This document shows, in pieces, positions 24,297 to 33,218 of a stretch of 64,000 bases of DNA. Location: assembly GCA_034927815.1 (NCBI GenBank), contig JAYFPK010000026.1, forward strand, positions 1-64,000, read 5' to 3'. How positions within the stretch are numbered: position 1 is the first letter of the stretch; each line of letters begins with the position of its first letter. The notes below the pieces were generated by a model. The model had not been told where the DNA came from. It saw only the letters and a program-made list of their open reading frames with translations, and made no database searches. A program made the translations under genes and the position numbers. Source of the stretch: Limiplasma sp034927815 (lineage in GTDB: Bacteria > Bacillota > Clostridia > Christensenellales > Aristaeellaceae).

Positions 24297-27200
24297 ATGT
24301 TGGAACTTAGGCAAATCGTCAAGGACTATCCCGCCGGTGACGGTCAGGTTAATGCTCTAAAAGGTATCAGCCTCCGATTCAGAGAAAGCGAATTCGTTTC
24401 CATTTTGGGTCCCTCCGGCTGTGGCAAGACCACACTGCTTAACATTATCGGCGGGCTTGACAAGTACACCTCCGGAGACCTGATCATCAACGGAAAATCT
24501 ACTAAGGAATATAAAGACCGTGACTGGGACGCGTACCGAAACCATTCCATCGGCTTTATCTTTCAAAGCTATCACCTTATTCCGCATCAGACGGTACTGC
24601 AGAACGTTGAGCTCGCGCTTACGCTTTCGGGCGTGAGCAAAACCGAGCGTAGAAAGCGCGCCATCAAAGTGCTTGAAGATGTGGGATTAAACACGCAACT
24701 GAACAAGAAACCAAATGAGATGTCCGGAGGACAGATGCAGCGGGTTGCGATTGCAAGAGCGCTTGTCAACAACCCTGACATTATTCTTGCAGATGAGCCA
24801 ACCGGAGCGCTTGATAGTGAAACCAGTGTCCAGATCATGAACATTCTTAAAAAAATTTCGCAAGACCGCCTCATAATCATGGTCACGCACAATCCGAATT
24901 TGGCAAATACATACTCCACACGCATCATTCGTATGTTGGATGGGGCAATTACGGAAGACTCTCAGCCCGTGTCAGACCAGGAGGCTACGCAGAATGCAAA
25001 GTTTCAAAGCGATAAGAAGGAGAACGGACACAAGAAGCAAAAGTTACCTTCTATGTCCTGGGGCACCTCGTTTATGCTGTCGTTGAAAAACCTGTTTACA
25101 AAAAAAGGACGCACAGCACTGACTTCCTTTGCCGGAAGTATCGGTATTATTGGAATTGCGCTAATTCTAGCCATTTCAACCGGCATGACCTCCTATATCG
25201 ACACCACACAAGAAGATGCTCTTTCCACCTATCCAATTACCATAGAAAGGACGACAGTTGATCTTTCTACTTTGATGGACGTATTCATGAATGTTTCCAT
25301 AGATGAAGTTGATCACGAAAGGAACGCGGTTTATAAAAGATCCACGATCTATCAAATGATCAACTCGCTCAGCAACATTGACGAGCAGAAAAATGACCTT
25401 ACCTCCTTCAAAACCTATCTGGAAAATGCACTTGCATATACGGAGGAAAACAAGGACAGGTATAAGGCTGTCAACGGCATCCAGTACACTTATGATCTGC
25501 CGCTGCTTGTCTATACGGAAAATGTAGACGGCGATGTGATTAAGTCCGATACCATGGAGCTTATGAGCAGTTTAATCGCTGAATACATGGGCATGAGTAT
25601 GGCATCAGGTTCAAATCTTGGTTCACTGGATTCCTTGGGTGAATTAAGCAATATGCCCTCAATGGGGATGGTAAATCTGGGGCTTTGGCAGGAGATGCTA
25701 CCGGGCAAAGACGGTTCGCTAATCAGCGATGTGCTTGATAAGCAATACGATGTCGTCTATGGCTCGTGGCCGAACAATTATGATGAGGTCGTGCTGGTGC
25801 TAGATGAGAACAACGAATTGGATGATATGACGCTGTATGCGCTTGGACTGGTGCCGCAGGAACAAGTGGAACAAATTATGCGGGCCGCCATGAACGGAGA
25901 GGAAATTGAGTTTGAAGAGCAGCGCTGGACCTACGAAGAAATATGTTCGCAGGTGTATCATGTGCTACTAAACTCCTCTGCCTTTGTTTACGATGACGCT
26001 ACTGGTCTCTACACGGATTTGCGTGATACGGATGCTGGCATCCGCTATTTGTATGATAACGGCATCAAGCTGAAGGTTTCGGGTATCATACGACCGAACG
26101 AGAATTCTCTCACTACGATGCTTACCGGATCCATTGGCTATACGCAGGAGTTGACAAAGCATGTGATTGGGCGTTCACAGTCGTCCCCTGCCATTAGCGC
26201 CCAGAAAGACAATCCATCTGTGGATGTAATTACTGGTCTGCCTTTCAAGGAAAACACCGGCCTCCTTTCCACGGATGATAAGGCAGCAGAATTCCGCAAG
26301 TATATTGATGGTCTTGACGAGGCTGCAAAAGCCGAGGCATATGTGCGCATCAAGTCAATACCAACACAAGAGATACTTGACAGCGCCACGCAGCAGGCGC
26401 TGCAGGGGATGACGCGAGAGGTGATGGAAAGCACGCTCGTATCGGGTCTTGTAGAGGAAATGGGCGTTTCAGTCGCGGAAATTGCTGGCTATGTTACCGC
26501 CATGACAGATGAGGAGCTTACGGCGATCTTTGAGGGCATAATCGCCGATCAGACCAAGCAGCAATACGCTCAGCAGGTAGCTCAACAGATGGCGGCGATG
26601 AGCCCTGCTCAACTTACCGGTGCGCTTGCGATGGAGATGGATACCTACACAGCACAGCAGACTGCCTCCTACTATGATCAAATCCTGGAGTTCTCCACCT
26701 CAAGCTACGAAAGCAACTTAACAAAACTTGGCTATGTTGATCTTGATGATCCGGCGACGATCAGCATCTACGCATCTTCCTTTGCCAACAAAGATGTGAT
26801 TGAAGATATCATTGCCGAGTATAATGAAGGCGTTGATGAGCTGTCACAGATCAAGTATACGGATTATATCGGGATCATGTTGTCGTCCATCACGACCATC
26901 ATTAATGCAATAACGTATGTACTGATTGCATTTGTCACCATTTCCCTGGTTGTTTCGTCGATTATGATTGGCGTGATCACGCTTATATCGGTCCAGGAAC
27001 GCGTCAAGGAAATTGGTATCCTGCGTGCCATCGGGGCATCCAAGAGGAATGTTTCTGGTATGTTCAACGCCGAAACCATCATCATTGGCTTTGCTTCTGG
27101 TGCGTTGGGAATCGTCATTTCTTACCTGTTGTGCATTCCGATTAACGCTATCATCTACCGCGTTACCGGCATTCCGAACCTTGAGGCAACACTACCTGTT

Positions 27201-27314
27201 CCCGCCGCACTAATTCTAATTGCAATCAGCGTTGCGTTGACATTGATTTCCGGGATTATTCCCTCGCGCAGCGCCGCCAAGAAGGATCCCGTTGTCGCTT
27301 TGCGCACAGAATAA
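24297..27314 (+). CDS. MacB-like ABC transporter, ATPase-permease fusion
   Basis: 1005 aa. Residues 1-225 are an ABC ATPase of the LolD/MacB type: Walker A GPSGCGKTT, Q-loop FIFQSYHL, signature MSGGQMQRVA, Walker B IILADEPTGALD, H-loop VTHNP. A transmembrane helix (about 270-300, SIGIIGIALILAISTG) leads to a long extracytoplasmic domain of about 560 residues, then three C-terminal helices of FtsX type (LVVSSIMIGVITLISV, VKEIGILRAIGASKRNV). Such proteins resist or export peptide antibiotics, or act in envelope signalling. The two-component system 2 kb upstream is a plausible regulator. GGAG precedes the ATG by eight or nine bases. Confidence 0.9.
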   Translation: MLELRQIVKDYPAGDGQVNALKGISLRFRESEFVSILGPSGCGKTTLLNIIGGLDKYTSGDLIINGKSTKEYKDRDWDAYRNHSIGFIFQSYHLIPHQTVLQNVELALTLSGVSKTERRKRAIKVLEDVGLNTQLNKKPNEMSGGQMQRVAIARALVNNPDIILADEPTGALDSETSVQIMNILKKISQDRLIIMVTHNPNLANTYSTRIIRMLDGAITEDSQPVSDQEATQNAKFQSDKKENGHKKQKLPSMSWGTSFMLSLKNLFTKKGRTALTSFAGSIGIIGIALILAISTGMTSYIDTTQEDALSTYPITIERTTVDLSTLMDVFMNVSIDEVDHERNAVYKRSTIYQMINSLSNIDEQKNDLTSFKTYLENALAYTEENKDRYKAVNGIQYTYDLPLLVYTENVDGDVIKSDTMELMSSLIAEYMGMSMASGSNLGSLDSLGELSNMPSMGMVNLGLWQEMLPGKDGSLISDVLDKQYDVVYGSWPNNYDEVVLVLDENNELDDMTLYALGLVPQEQVEQIMRAAMNGEEIEFEEQRWTYEEICSQVYHVLLNSSAFVYDDATGLYTDLRDTDAGIRYLYDNGIKLKVSGIIRPNENSLTTMLTGSIGYTQELTKHVIGRSQSSPAISAQKDNPSVDVITGLPFKENTGLLSTDDKAAEFRKYIDGLDEAAKAEAYVRIKSIPTQEILDSATQQALQGMTREVMESTLVSGLVEEMGVSVAEIAGYVTAMTDEELTAIFEGIIADQTKQQYAQQVAQQMAAMSPAQLTGALAMEMDTYTAQQTASYYDQILEFSTSSYESNLTKLGYVDLDDPATISIYASSFANKDVIEDIIAEYNEGVDELSQIKYTDYIGIMLSSITTIINAITYVLIAFVTISLVVSSIMIGVITLISVQERVKEIGILRAIGASKRNVSGMFNAETIIIGFASGALGIVISYLLCIPINAIIYRVTGIPNLEATLPVPAALILIAISVALTLISGIIPSRSAAKKDPVVALRTE

Positions 27315-27359
27315 GTAGTGGGTAAAGGCGAGGCTCAAATCGTAATAAAGACGGCTACC

Positions 27360-27393
27360 GAAGGCTTGGCACATAGTCGAGCCTTCTTCCTTT
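27360..27393 (+). terminator. Terminator of the MacB-like gene
   Basis: GAAGGCT at 27360-27366 pairs with AGCCTTC at 27380-27386, followed by a T-rich tail. It lies 46 bases after the ABC gene stop. Confidence 0.75.
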
Positions 27394-27543
27394 AACTATT
27401 CTCCGATGCCCTTCGGGCAAGTGAATACGTCGCGTGAAAATGAACATGTTCAACGCGAGCGACATATTCAGGCAAGGGCAAGAATAAAAAGGGAGCAATG
27501 ACTACGAACAGCGCTGGCTAGTAATCCAAAACTGCGAAAAACC

Positions 27544-27563
27544 CTGGCTAAAGTGCCAGTTTT
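27544..27563 (+). terminator. Small hairpin with T-run
   Basis: CTGGC/GCCAG (27544-27548 with 27555-27559) followed by TTTT. No gene is seen between 27394 and here; it may be a second stop for the ABC transcript. Confidence 0.45.
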
Positions 27564-27636
27564 CATTTTCTGGAAGGGAGTGCTCTAAGCCTGAACGCAC
27601 GCCAACTTCCCCCAAATATGTTATCTACTGCTTAAT

Positions 27637-28455
27637 TCATAAGAGCTCTTTCCGTGATGCAAGTGTCTCATAATGCTTATATAGAGAACAGAATTTTCCA
27701 TTATAGTGGCTGTGCCATGGCTTTTTCTTACCGCAGAAATGGAGAATTGAGGTATTTCGCATGACATACTCCATATCCACTGTACCGTTGCTTAGGATTT
27801 TATTGTATTGATAATAGCGTGCGTCATAGTTATATTTCAGTTCATCGATTTTCTTGATTTCTTTGCTGTATAATGCATTTAAAATATCTTGATCTGGAAG
27901 GTACAGATGGTTTTTATGCCTGGCAACGAACGCATATATATCTTCCTCGTTTATCTTATCTCTTTGAAGAGCTAAATTCATCATCAAAACGCCTGAGTTG
28001 AAGTATTCCTCCATCTCATACGCTTTTAGTCTGAAACGATTGAGCTCCTTGACCGAAACCGCATCGTGGTATGCCGCTGCATAGAGATAATTATCTAATT
28101 GAGTATCATAAAGTTCTTTGATGGGGTTTATTATAAGGATGTCTGGATCAAGATATAGAATTTTATCAACATCAACCGGAAGAAATCTATATGCCAGCAG
28201 CCGGTAATACATTTCTTTGGTATAATGCAAAATCACTGGTGCATCTTTAAAATATTCTTCTTGAATAGTTATTGCATGAAGTTTCTGCCCGTATTGAGTA
28301 ATATAACGATGAAGCCCGTCAATATCTTCCTCCATCAGGGAAGAGTGTAAAAGATAGATATTAAAGCTTTGCTCAGGATTGTTAAAAAACAACGACCATA
28401 GCATCACTTTAAGCGGTCTAATATAATTGGCATTCAAAGTGACCAGAATATTCAA
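27637..28455 (-). CDS. Glycosyltransferase family 8
   Basis: 272 aa. GT8 hallmarks are the N-terminal NILVTLNANYIRPLKVMLWS, the metal-binding DxD in KILYLDPDILII (residues about 98-109), EEYFNSGVLMMNL, PDQDILNALY, and the C-terminal ILHFCGKKKPWH. It transfers a sugar from a nucleotide donor, possibly to a surface glycan such as LPS-like or teichoic-type polymers. It starts at TTG 28455 after AAAGGAG with long spacing. It stands alone, so the acceptor is unknown. The 555 bases upstream (28456-29010) hold only a tRNA-like relic. Confidence 0.9.
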   Translation of the reverse strand: MNILVTLNANYIRPLKVMLWSLFFNNPEQSFNIYLLHSSLMEEDIDGLHRYITQYGQKLHAITIQEEYFKDAPVILHYTKEMYYRLLAYRFLPVDVDKILYLDPDILIINPIKELYDTQLDNYLYAAAYHDAVSVKELNRFRLKAYEMEEYFNSGVLMMNLALQRDKINEEDIYAFVARHKNHLYLPDQDILNALYSKEIKKIDELKYNYDARYYQYNKILSNGTVDMEYVMRNTSILHFCGKKKPWHSHYNGKFCSLYKHYETLASRKELL

Positions 28456-28880
28456 TGTATTGATCTCTCCTTTCTCCCAATGACCGTTGCGCCTTAGTGT
28501 CCGTCTGTGGAATAAATCTCAACATTGATTTCCTATATGTAATCTGGATAGCAGCGGTAAACGATGGGTATTCTTGACATATCGAGTGGCGATGCCACAT
28601 CGACCCGCGGTATCCAAAAAACTCCGTTGAAAAAAACCATGTGTTTCTCGCGTTACCTCTCAACTTCCCTTTTTTCCTTTATTTTACCACAATTCCGTTG
28701 GCGAAACAATCTATGTTGTTTGACAACATTCGGTGAATAATATACAAAATGTTATGAAATAAGAAAGCCATGCGCAAGACCACAGGCACGAAAGGCGTGG
28801 TAAGTATAGAGGGATGTGTACACCAGTACACGAAAACCTTGGGATATGCAATAAAAACCGAATATATCAGGCGGTTTTGG

Positions 28881-28930
28881 GGTAGTCTGGACTGAACTCG
28901 AACCAGTGACCACATCAATGTAAATGATGG
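28881..28930 (-). pseudogene. tRNA-Val-like relic (anticodon and T arms only)
   Basis: The minus strand has a perfect 5-bp anticodon stem CATCA/TGATG around loop TTTACAT (anticodon TAC, Val), a five-base variable region, and a T arm with the loop TTCGAGT. The D arm and the 5' acceptor strand cannot be matched. It is a degenerate or truncated tRNA gene. Confidence 0.45.
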
Positions 28931-29010
28931 CATAGTCTTAGAAGTTGAACAAACCAAAGCTCCCGAAAAAAGAGTTTGGGCCTATACATGACGACCACAA
29001 TTTCCTGGCC

Positions 29011-30534
29011 TTAAGCATATATCAGCCTAATCACAGCATCTTTGCGTTTCTTTTCATGGAACACCATGCGCCACTCTACATCATCAACCGGTTGAAAATG
29101 TAGAGCTGAGCAGGCTACGCGAAGCTCCCCTTGATTGCTGCCTCCGAGAACAATGGCCGTTGGATCATCCACGCTACCGATGATACCGATGCAACAAACA
29201 TCACCGGTTGCCCGCAGTGCCCTTGGGTCGGCGTGTTTTTGACAGGGTCGGTCACCCGGCGCACAATCCACGATCATCAAGGATTGATCCGGGAGATCAG
29301 GCGAGAGCGTATAGCTCATCATGGTATAGTGTTTCGGGAACTCCAGATCATCCAGATCAGGGATGTTGAAATGCTCGTCGGATAGCTCCTGCCGTTCATA
29401 TTCTTGCACGGTTAGCGTGTGTTTCTCGCCCGTGGCCGGATGTATAAACTCAATTTGCTCACCGGGGAACGATGCCCCGAATTGTGGCCCCGGTATGGCG
29501 ACAGGTTCTTGCATTAGCATTATGCTGAGCGTTTTTATCTGCGGCTTGCGTTTCGTTTTCCAGGGGAACGCGCTGCGCCAAAAGACATAGCCCAGTTCGG
29601 GATCAAGCTCATAGTGCCGCATGACGCTTCGCGCCTCAAGGCCATTGCCCTCGGGGAAGCAGGGATTCCAGCAAAGACCGCAACCGTGCGAGTTGGGAAG
29701 CTCGGTTCCGTTCAGCGCGGCCTTTGGATTGATATGGACGGTCAGCGGGTTTTCCGCATCGATTCTCATCCGCTGTTCCTTTGTCAGTCCGGAGCCATCA
29801 CGGTCAGCAGAGAGATTCCATTTAGCCATAAAGGCGTGGATACGCTCCGACGGAACCTGCAAGCAAAAATCTACGATCAAGCCCTTGCTACAGGTGTAAA
29901 TTGCCGGAATCGTCCAGACTTCATCATCCCAGAGAAATTGTTTGTTCAGGGGAATCTCCTTTCCTGCCCTTTCTCGGCCGGAATGTCCCCAAATGTTCGC
30001 GTCAAAGTAAACCTTCCATTCCGGTATGGGAGGCTCGACGGGAACAGTGTCATAGTAATCCTCCGTATATGGGATGAGGCGATAATCAAACCCGTCCTGC
30101 AAGGTTTTAATGTAGGGAAAAGGCTGCTCCATCGGCGTAAGGGACAGCTTTTCTCGAATGATATGAAGTGCTACCGATTGCTCGGCCGTTGGGACGTTTT
30201 CCCTCAGGAATTCATCAAACTGCTCCTGATCCCAACTCCACGCCTGTTCCAGCGCCGCAGTATGGCCGCAAGCCAGCAAAAGTCGCAGAAAGTCCTTGAA
30301 ATCCCTTGCCATCGGATGCGCATAGTTGCCAGGCGTGTTCATCGGGCTGACGGCAAATATCATTTCTCCAAAGCCACGCACAAAACAAAAATGAATGCCG
30401 TCAACACCTGCCCAGCCGATGATGCTTGCACCCTTCGGTGTACAAAAATAGGCGTTTTCATTCTCTCCGCTCTCTAAACCAATGTAAGATCCGCTTATGT
30501 CTAGATTTCGATATTTTTCATAAATCGTTTTCAT
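29011..30534 (-). CDS. 507-aa protein of unknown function
   Basis: I do not recognise this family. The protein has no signal peptide or membrane segment. It contains a probable beta-rich N-terminal region (SYIGLESGENENAYFCTPKG, HFCFVRGFGEMIFAV). A cysteine-containing middle follows (NSHGCGLCWNPCFPEGNG), then a late region with FPKHYTMMSYTLSPDLPDQS and GDRPCQKHADPRA. The CGLC...C and C...H spacings might bind a metal. The ATG at 30534 has GAGG five bases upstream. It is flanked on both sides by tRNA-like relics and followed by no obvious operon partner. It is well conserved as a frame, so likely functional. Confidence 0.75.
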   Translation of the reverse strand: MKTIYEKYRNLDISGSYIGLESGENENAYFCTPKGASIIGWAGVDGIHFCFVRGFGEMIFAVSPMNTPGNYAHPMARDFKDFLRLLLACGHTAALEQAWSWDQEQFDEFLRENVPTAEQSVALHIIREKLSLTPMEQPFPYIKTLQDGFDYRLIPYTEDYYDTVPVEPPIPEWKVYFDANIWGHSGRERAGKEIPLNKQFLWDDEVWTIPAIYTCSKGLIVDFCLQVPSERIHAFMAKWNLSADRDGSGLTKEQRMRIDAENPLTVHINPKAALNGTELPNSHGCGLCWNPCFPEGNGLEARSVMRHYELDPELGYVFWRSAFPWKTKRKPQIKTLSIMLMQEPVAIPGPQFGASFPGEQIEFIHPATGEKHTLTVQEYERQELSDEHFNIPDLDDLEFPKHYTMMSYTLSPDLPDQSLMIVDCAPGDRPCQKHADPRALRATGDVCCIGIIGSVDDPTAIVLGGSNQGELRVACSALHFQPVDDVEWRMVFHEKKRKDAVIRLIYA

Positions 30535-30744
30535 CAAAACCTCATGTTTTCTGACCAATTAAAGCTTATCACGATATTCGGAATTTTCCATACTATAGGC
30601 CTTATATTGATACCGCACTTCAAGACTGTTCAGCAAATTCCCGATTATGGTCAAGTATATTATATCAGATCAACCACAACAGAGAAAATTGATATCGGGC
30701 TTTGGTGCGTAAAAAAGCCGCCCTTTTCAAAGGCGAAATATAGG

Positions 30745-30815
30745 AGGTACTTACTGGATTTGAACCAGTGCCTCCTTGATGTGAACGAGGTGCTCTATCG
30801 CTGAGCCAAAGCACT
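30745..30815 (-). tRNA. tRNA-Val(CAC)-like gene, short and imperfect
   Basis: The minus strand folds as a cloverleaf of 71 bases. The acceptor has six of seven pairs (first pair A-C), and the D arm is GCTC/GAGC with only a 7-base loop. The anticodon arm CCTCG/CAAGG has one C-A mismatch around TTCACAT (anticodon CAC, Val). The T arm is perfect, ACTGG/CCAGT around TTCAAAT. No CCA is encoded. The short D loop, four-base variable loop and mismatches suggest a decaying or element-borne tRNA. Confidence 0.55.
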
Positions 30816-31129
30816 GTAAGGATATTGAGCCAACAGACCAGGAATATTGTTCCAGGCTTGTGGAGAAGCCAAGTACGAAGTACTCTACCAACCTAAAGTG
30901 TACCCTTTGTCAAGGACAAAACAAAAGGTTTATGGTTCAATGCGCTTAAAAAGTGATATAATGACACCGCTTTACCGACCCGGAGGATACGGCAACACTG
31001 AGGAGTGACCAGAGCGCCGGGGCGGGTTTGCGGGAGGGCGGCGGCAACGTCGCCCCTTCTTACGTTCTATCCTGCCGTTGCCTCCGACCTATCCCGCCGC
31101 AGCGGGCTGCCCTCCTGGAAATCAATGCG

Positions 31130-32152
31130 TCAAACCTCGGGGGTGCAGGGGGCAGAGCCCCCGCTACTCGGTTCCATCGTTTTACCACTGCCAGGTTCTA
31201 TTGTCCTACCATGGAGCCCGTCCAGAGGATGGATGCCCGAATGAACATACTCGTAGAACTCGTTCGGCGACAGCTTTGCCAACTGCCACTGATAACGGTC
31301 GTTGTTGTAGTAATCGGTCCAGTCGGCAATCACGACTTTGACCTCCCCAAAGGTCTGGCAGTGGGCCAGATCGATCTCATCCTTCATGTGACCGTAGAAG
31401 CTCTCCTGCGGCGCATTGTCCCAACAGTTGGCACGGCGCGACATCGACTGCCGCAGATTCGCGTCTCGGATGATCTGAATGAATCTGTAGCTGGTATAGT
31501 GGCAGCCTTGGTCGCTATTGATCAGCGTCTCGGCCTGGAGCGAGATGCCGTGTTCTTGGATAAGGATCTCGACCGTCTCCAGCACAAAGTCGACTTCCAA
31601 GGACTCGCTCACAACATAGGCCAGGAGCTGTTTTGTGAAGGCGTCCAGGATCGTGGACATATAGCAACGTACGCCCGCTCCAAAATGTATATAGGTGATG
31701 TCCGTCAGGAGCACCATGCGAGGTCCATGTTCCCGAAATTCCCGGTTCAACAAATTTGGTGCCACATTGCTGGTTTTCAGGGCTTTCGCCATACGCCGAT
31801 AAGGATTCGCCTTCCGGATTGGGCACATCAGGCCGTACTTGTGCATGAGCCGTCGGATCTTCTTTATATTCATGACAATCGGCGGGATTTGGTGCAAAAG
31901 CCGCATATAGATGCCACGTGCGCCCTTTTCATACCCTCGAAACCGATATGCCTCCAGCATCAGCCCAAAGTCTTGCTCGTCCTGACCTTCACGAGCCTTT
32001 CGAACATCTTCCGCCCCAAGCCAACGATAGTAACCAGAGCGGGAAACGTAGGCAATTTTACACAGCAAGGAGATGTTGAGCAGGTTGTTATCCCTGGCCG
32101 TCATTTCTCGGATGATTTCGAACTTCACCTCTGCTTTTTCTCGGATGAGCAT
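31130..32152 (-). CDS. IS3-family transposase OrfB
   Basis: 340 aa. An N-terminal HTH_21-like region (AYVSRSGYYRWL), then the integrase core with all three acidic residues: LLTDITYIHF, INSDQGCHYTS and NAPQESFYGHMKDE. It closes with TDYYNNDRYQWQLAKLSPNE. It has its own start with AGAGG about ten bases upstream. Its frame is +1 relative to orfA, so the usual -1 slippage at the A7 near the end of orfA would not produce a fusion. The last 20 codons run into the GC-rich tail and look non-native. Confidence 0.92.
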   Translation of the reverse strand: MLIREKAEVKFEIIREMTARDNNLLNISLLCKIAYVSRSGYYRWLGAEDVRKAREGQDEQDFGLMLEAYRFRGYEKGARGIYMRLLHQIPPIVMNIKKIRRLMHKYGLMCPIRKANPYRRMAKALKTSNVAPNLLNREFREHGPRMVLLTDITYIHFGAGVRCYMSTILDAFTKQLLAYVVSESLEVDFVLETVEILIQEHGISLQAETLINSDQGCHYTSYRFIQIIRDANLRQSMSRRANCWDNAPQESFYGHMKDEIDLAHCQTFGEVKVVIADWTDYYNNDRYQWQLAKLSPNEFYEYVHSGIHPLDGLHGRTIEPGSGKTMEPSSGGSAPCTPEV

Positions 32153-32174
32153 TTCCGATTTACCTCTCTGCCGG

Positions 32175-32558
32175 CTAAAATGATTTTTTTATGAACTCCA
32201 GTTCCTGCTTCATGTAGGCTATTTCATGCTGCATATGAACCAAGGCTTTGGATGGCGGCAGGCCGTTAGAACTGTCACCTAAGGTTTTATTCCGCCGGTA
32301 GTCTCGAAAATCTTCTCCACTGTTGACCGTGGCTTTGATGTGCTGTAGAATTCCGTTGAGTCTGGAGACGCCAAATACTTCCGGATCGAAACCCATGTCC
32401 GCTACAATGGTCGCCATAGGGCGCCCGTTTTGAAATTCATCCCAAACCCGCTCTTTGAATTCTACGGTAAAACTGACCATGTACGTCGTTACCCTTTTTA
32501 CATAAGGATTGGCTCTGAGTGAAACTACTTCTTCAGGAGTAAATGCTTTCCAGTTCAT
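32175..32558 (-). CDS. IS3-family OrfA (HTH protein)
   Basis: 127 aa from ATG 32558 behind GGGGGAAGA. It carries the HTH that recognises the ends (FTVEFKERVWDEFQNGRPMA, TIVADMGFDPEVFGVSRLN) and a C-terminal coiled coil (MQHEIAYMKQELEFIKKSF). A longer in-frame extension to 32849 would cross the right inverted repeat and is rejected. It ends 22 bases before orfB. Confidence 0.88.
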   Translation of the reverse strand: MNWKAFTPEEVVSLRANPYVKRVTTYMVSFTVEFKERVWDEFQNGRPMATIVADMGFDPEVFGVSRLNGILQHIKATVNSGEDFRDYRRNKTLGDSSNGLPPSKALVHMQHEIAYMKQELEFIKKSF

Positions 32559-32706
32559 TTGTCTTCCCCCGCCAATGTTGTCTCTTGTCAGTATACCTTT
32601 TTCGTGTCCACTTTCAAGGATTTCAACCTTTTCTGTGTCCACTTCTCGGGATCCCAACTTTTTCGATTGTCCATTTTCTGGGGTACATTTAACCAGAGGC
32701 ATACAA

Positions 32707-32860
32707 TTTGGCGAAACCCAGGATATCTTTTGGCGAAACTCAAACAATTTGGCGAAACACCAAAGGGGGGTAAAAAAGGACGGATGCAGGAAAGGCGTTC
32801 GCCTTCCGCACCTGTTTTGCATCCGATCTACGAGGCTGTCAGCGTACAATTTGGCAAAAC
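32707..32860 (+). repeat. Direct repeats TTTGGCGAAAC beside the IS end
   Basis: Three exact copies of TTTGGCGAAAC begin at 32707, 32729 and 32748. A fourth, TTTGGCAAAAC, begins at 32850. Two or three are extended to TACAATTTGG. They lie just outside the IS3 right end. Repeats of this kind form the ends of other transposable elements, so they may be the remains of one. Confidence 0.5.
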
Positions 32861-32868
32861 ATATGGCA

Positions 32869-32893
32869 AAAGCCCCTGCAATAAGGGGCTTTT
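32869..32893. terminator. Bidirectional-looking terminator
   Basis: AGCCCCT at 32871-32877 pairs with AGGGGCT at 32884-32890, with TTTT after it on the plus strand and AAAA before it, so it could stop transcription from both sides. Confidence 0.65.
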
Positions 32894-32907
32894 AAGTGTC
32901 GGGGGGT

Positions 32908-32948
32908 AAAAAATCATCCCACAGGATTGTATCAAATCCTATGGGATG
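32908..32948 (-). terminator. Terminator of the tRNA operon
   Basis: CATCCCA-AGGATT (32915-32928) pairs with AATCCT-TGGGATG (32935-32948), one opposed mismatch, followed on the minus strand by six T. It lies four bases after the CCA end of tRNA-Met. Confidence 0.8.
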
Positions 32949-32951
32949 AGG

Positions 32952-33028
32952 TGGTAGCGGCGGTCGGATTCGAACCAACGACACTCCGGGTATGAACCGA
33001 ATGCTCTAGCCAACTGAGCTACGCCGCC
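32952..33028 (-). tRNA. tRNA-Met (CAT), elongator type
   Basis: A 77-base cloverleaf on the minus strand with acceptor GGCGGCG/CGCCGCT, D arm with AGCTCAGTTGGCTAGAGC, anticodon loop TTCATAC (CAT), T arm GTTGG-TTCGAAT-CCGAC and an encoded CCA. It lacks the C1-A72 mismatch and GGG/CCC stem of initiators. A CAT anticodon could also be tRNA-Ile with lysidine; I cannot decide this from sequence alone. Confidence 0.93.
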
Positions 33029-33036
33029 AAAAAAAA

Positions 33037-33113
<77 letters not shown>

Positions 33114-33140
33114 TCACCAGTCGCTCATGCGACGCTACCT

Positions 33141-33169
33141 ATCATACAACAGCGTCCCGGGTTTGTCAA
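33141..33169 (-). promoter_or_regulatory. Promoter of the fMet-Met tRNA operon
   Basis: On the minus strand, TTGACA (33169-33164), a 17-base spacer and TATGAT (33146-33141) make a near-consensus sigma-A promoter. It lies about 28 bases before the 5' end of tRNA-fMet. Confidence 0.85.
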
Positions 33170-33218
33170 TTCTTTTTTTCACTTTTCCAGGGTTTTGGAT
33201 GGGGTTTTTGAAAACGCC

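Larger units (their letters stand above)
30899..32687 (-). mobile_element. Complete IS3-family insertion sequence
   Basis: The ends are imperfect inverted repeats beginning TGTACCC: left TGTACCCTTTGTCAAGGACAA, right TGTACCCCAGAAAATGGACAA on the opposite strand. Between them lie orfA (32558-32175) and orfB (32152-31130), both intact. At 1789 bp it is longer than most IS3 elements, with about 230 bases of GC-rich sequence after orfB. No target duplication is obvious (AAG against TTT). The left end touches a GGTTGGTAGAG stretch on the minus strand that looks like a tRNA D arm. Confidence 0.8.

Noticed and set aside
30860..30898. A third tRNA gene at the IS left end
   Set aside because: The minus strand has a GGTTGGTAGAG D-arm-like stretch, but no matching anticodon or T arm could be folded, so I mention it only as context.
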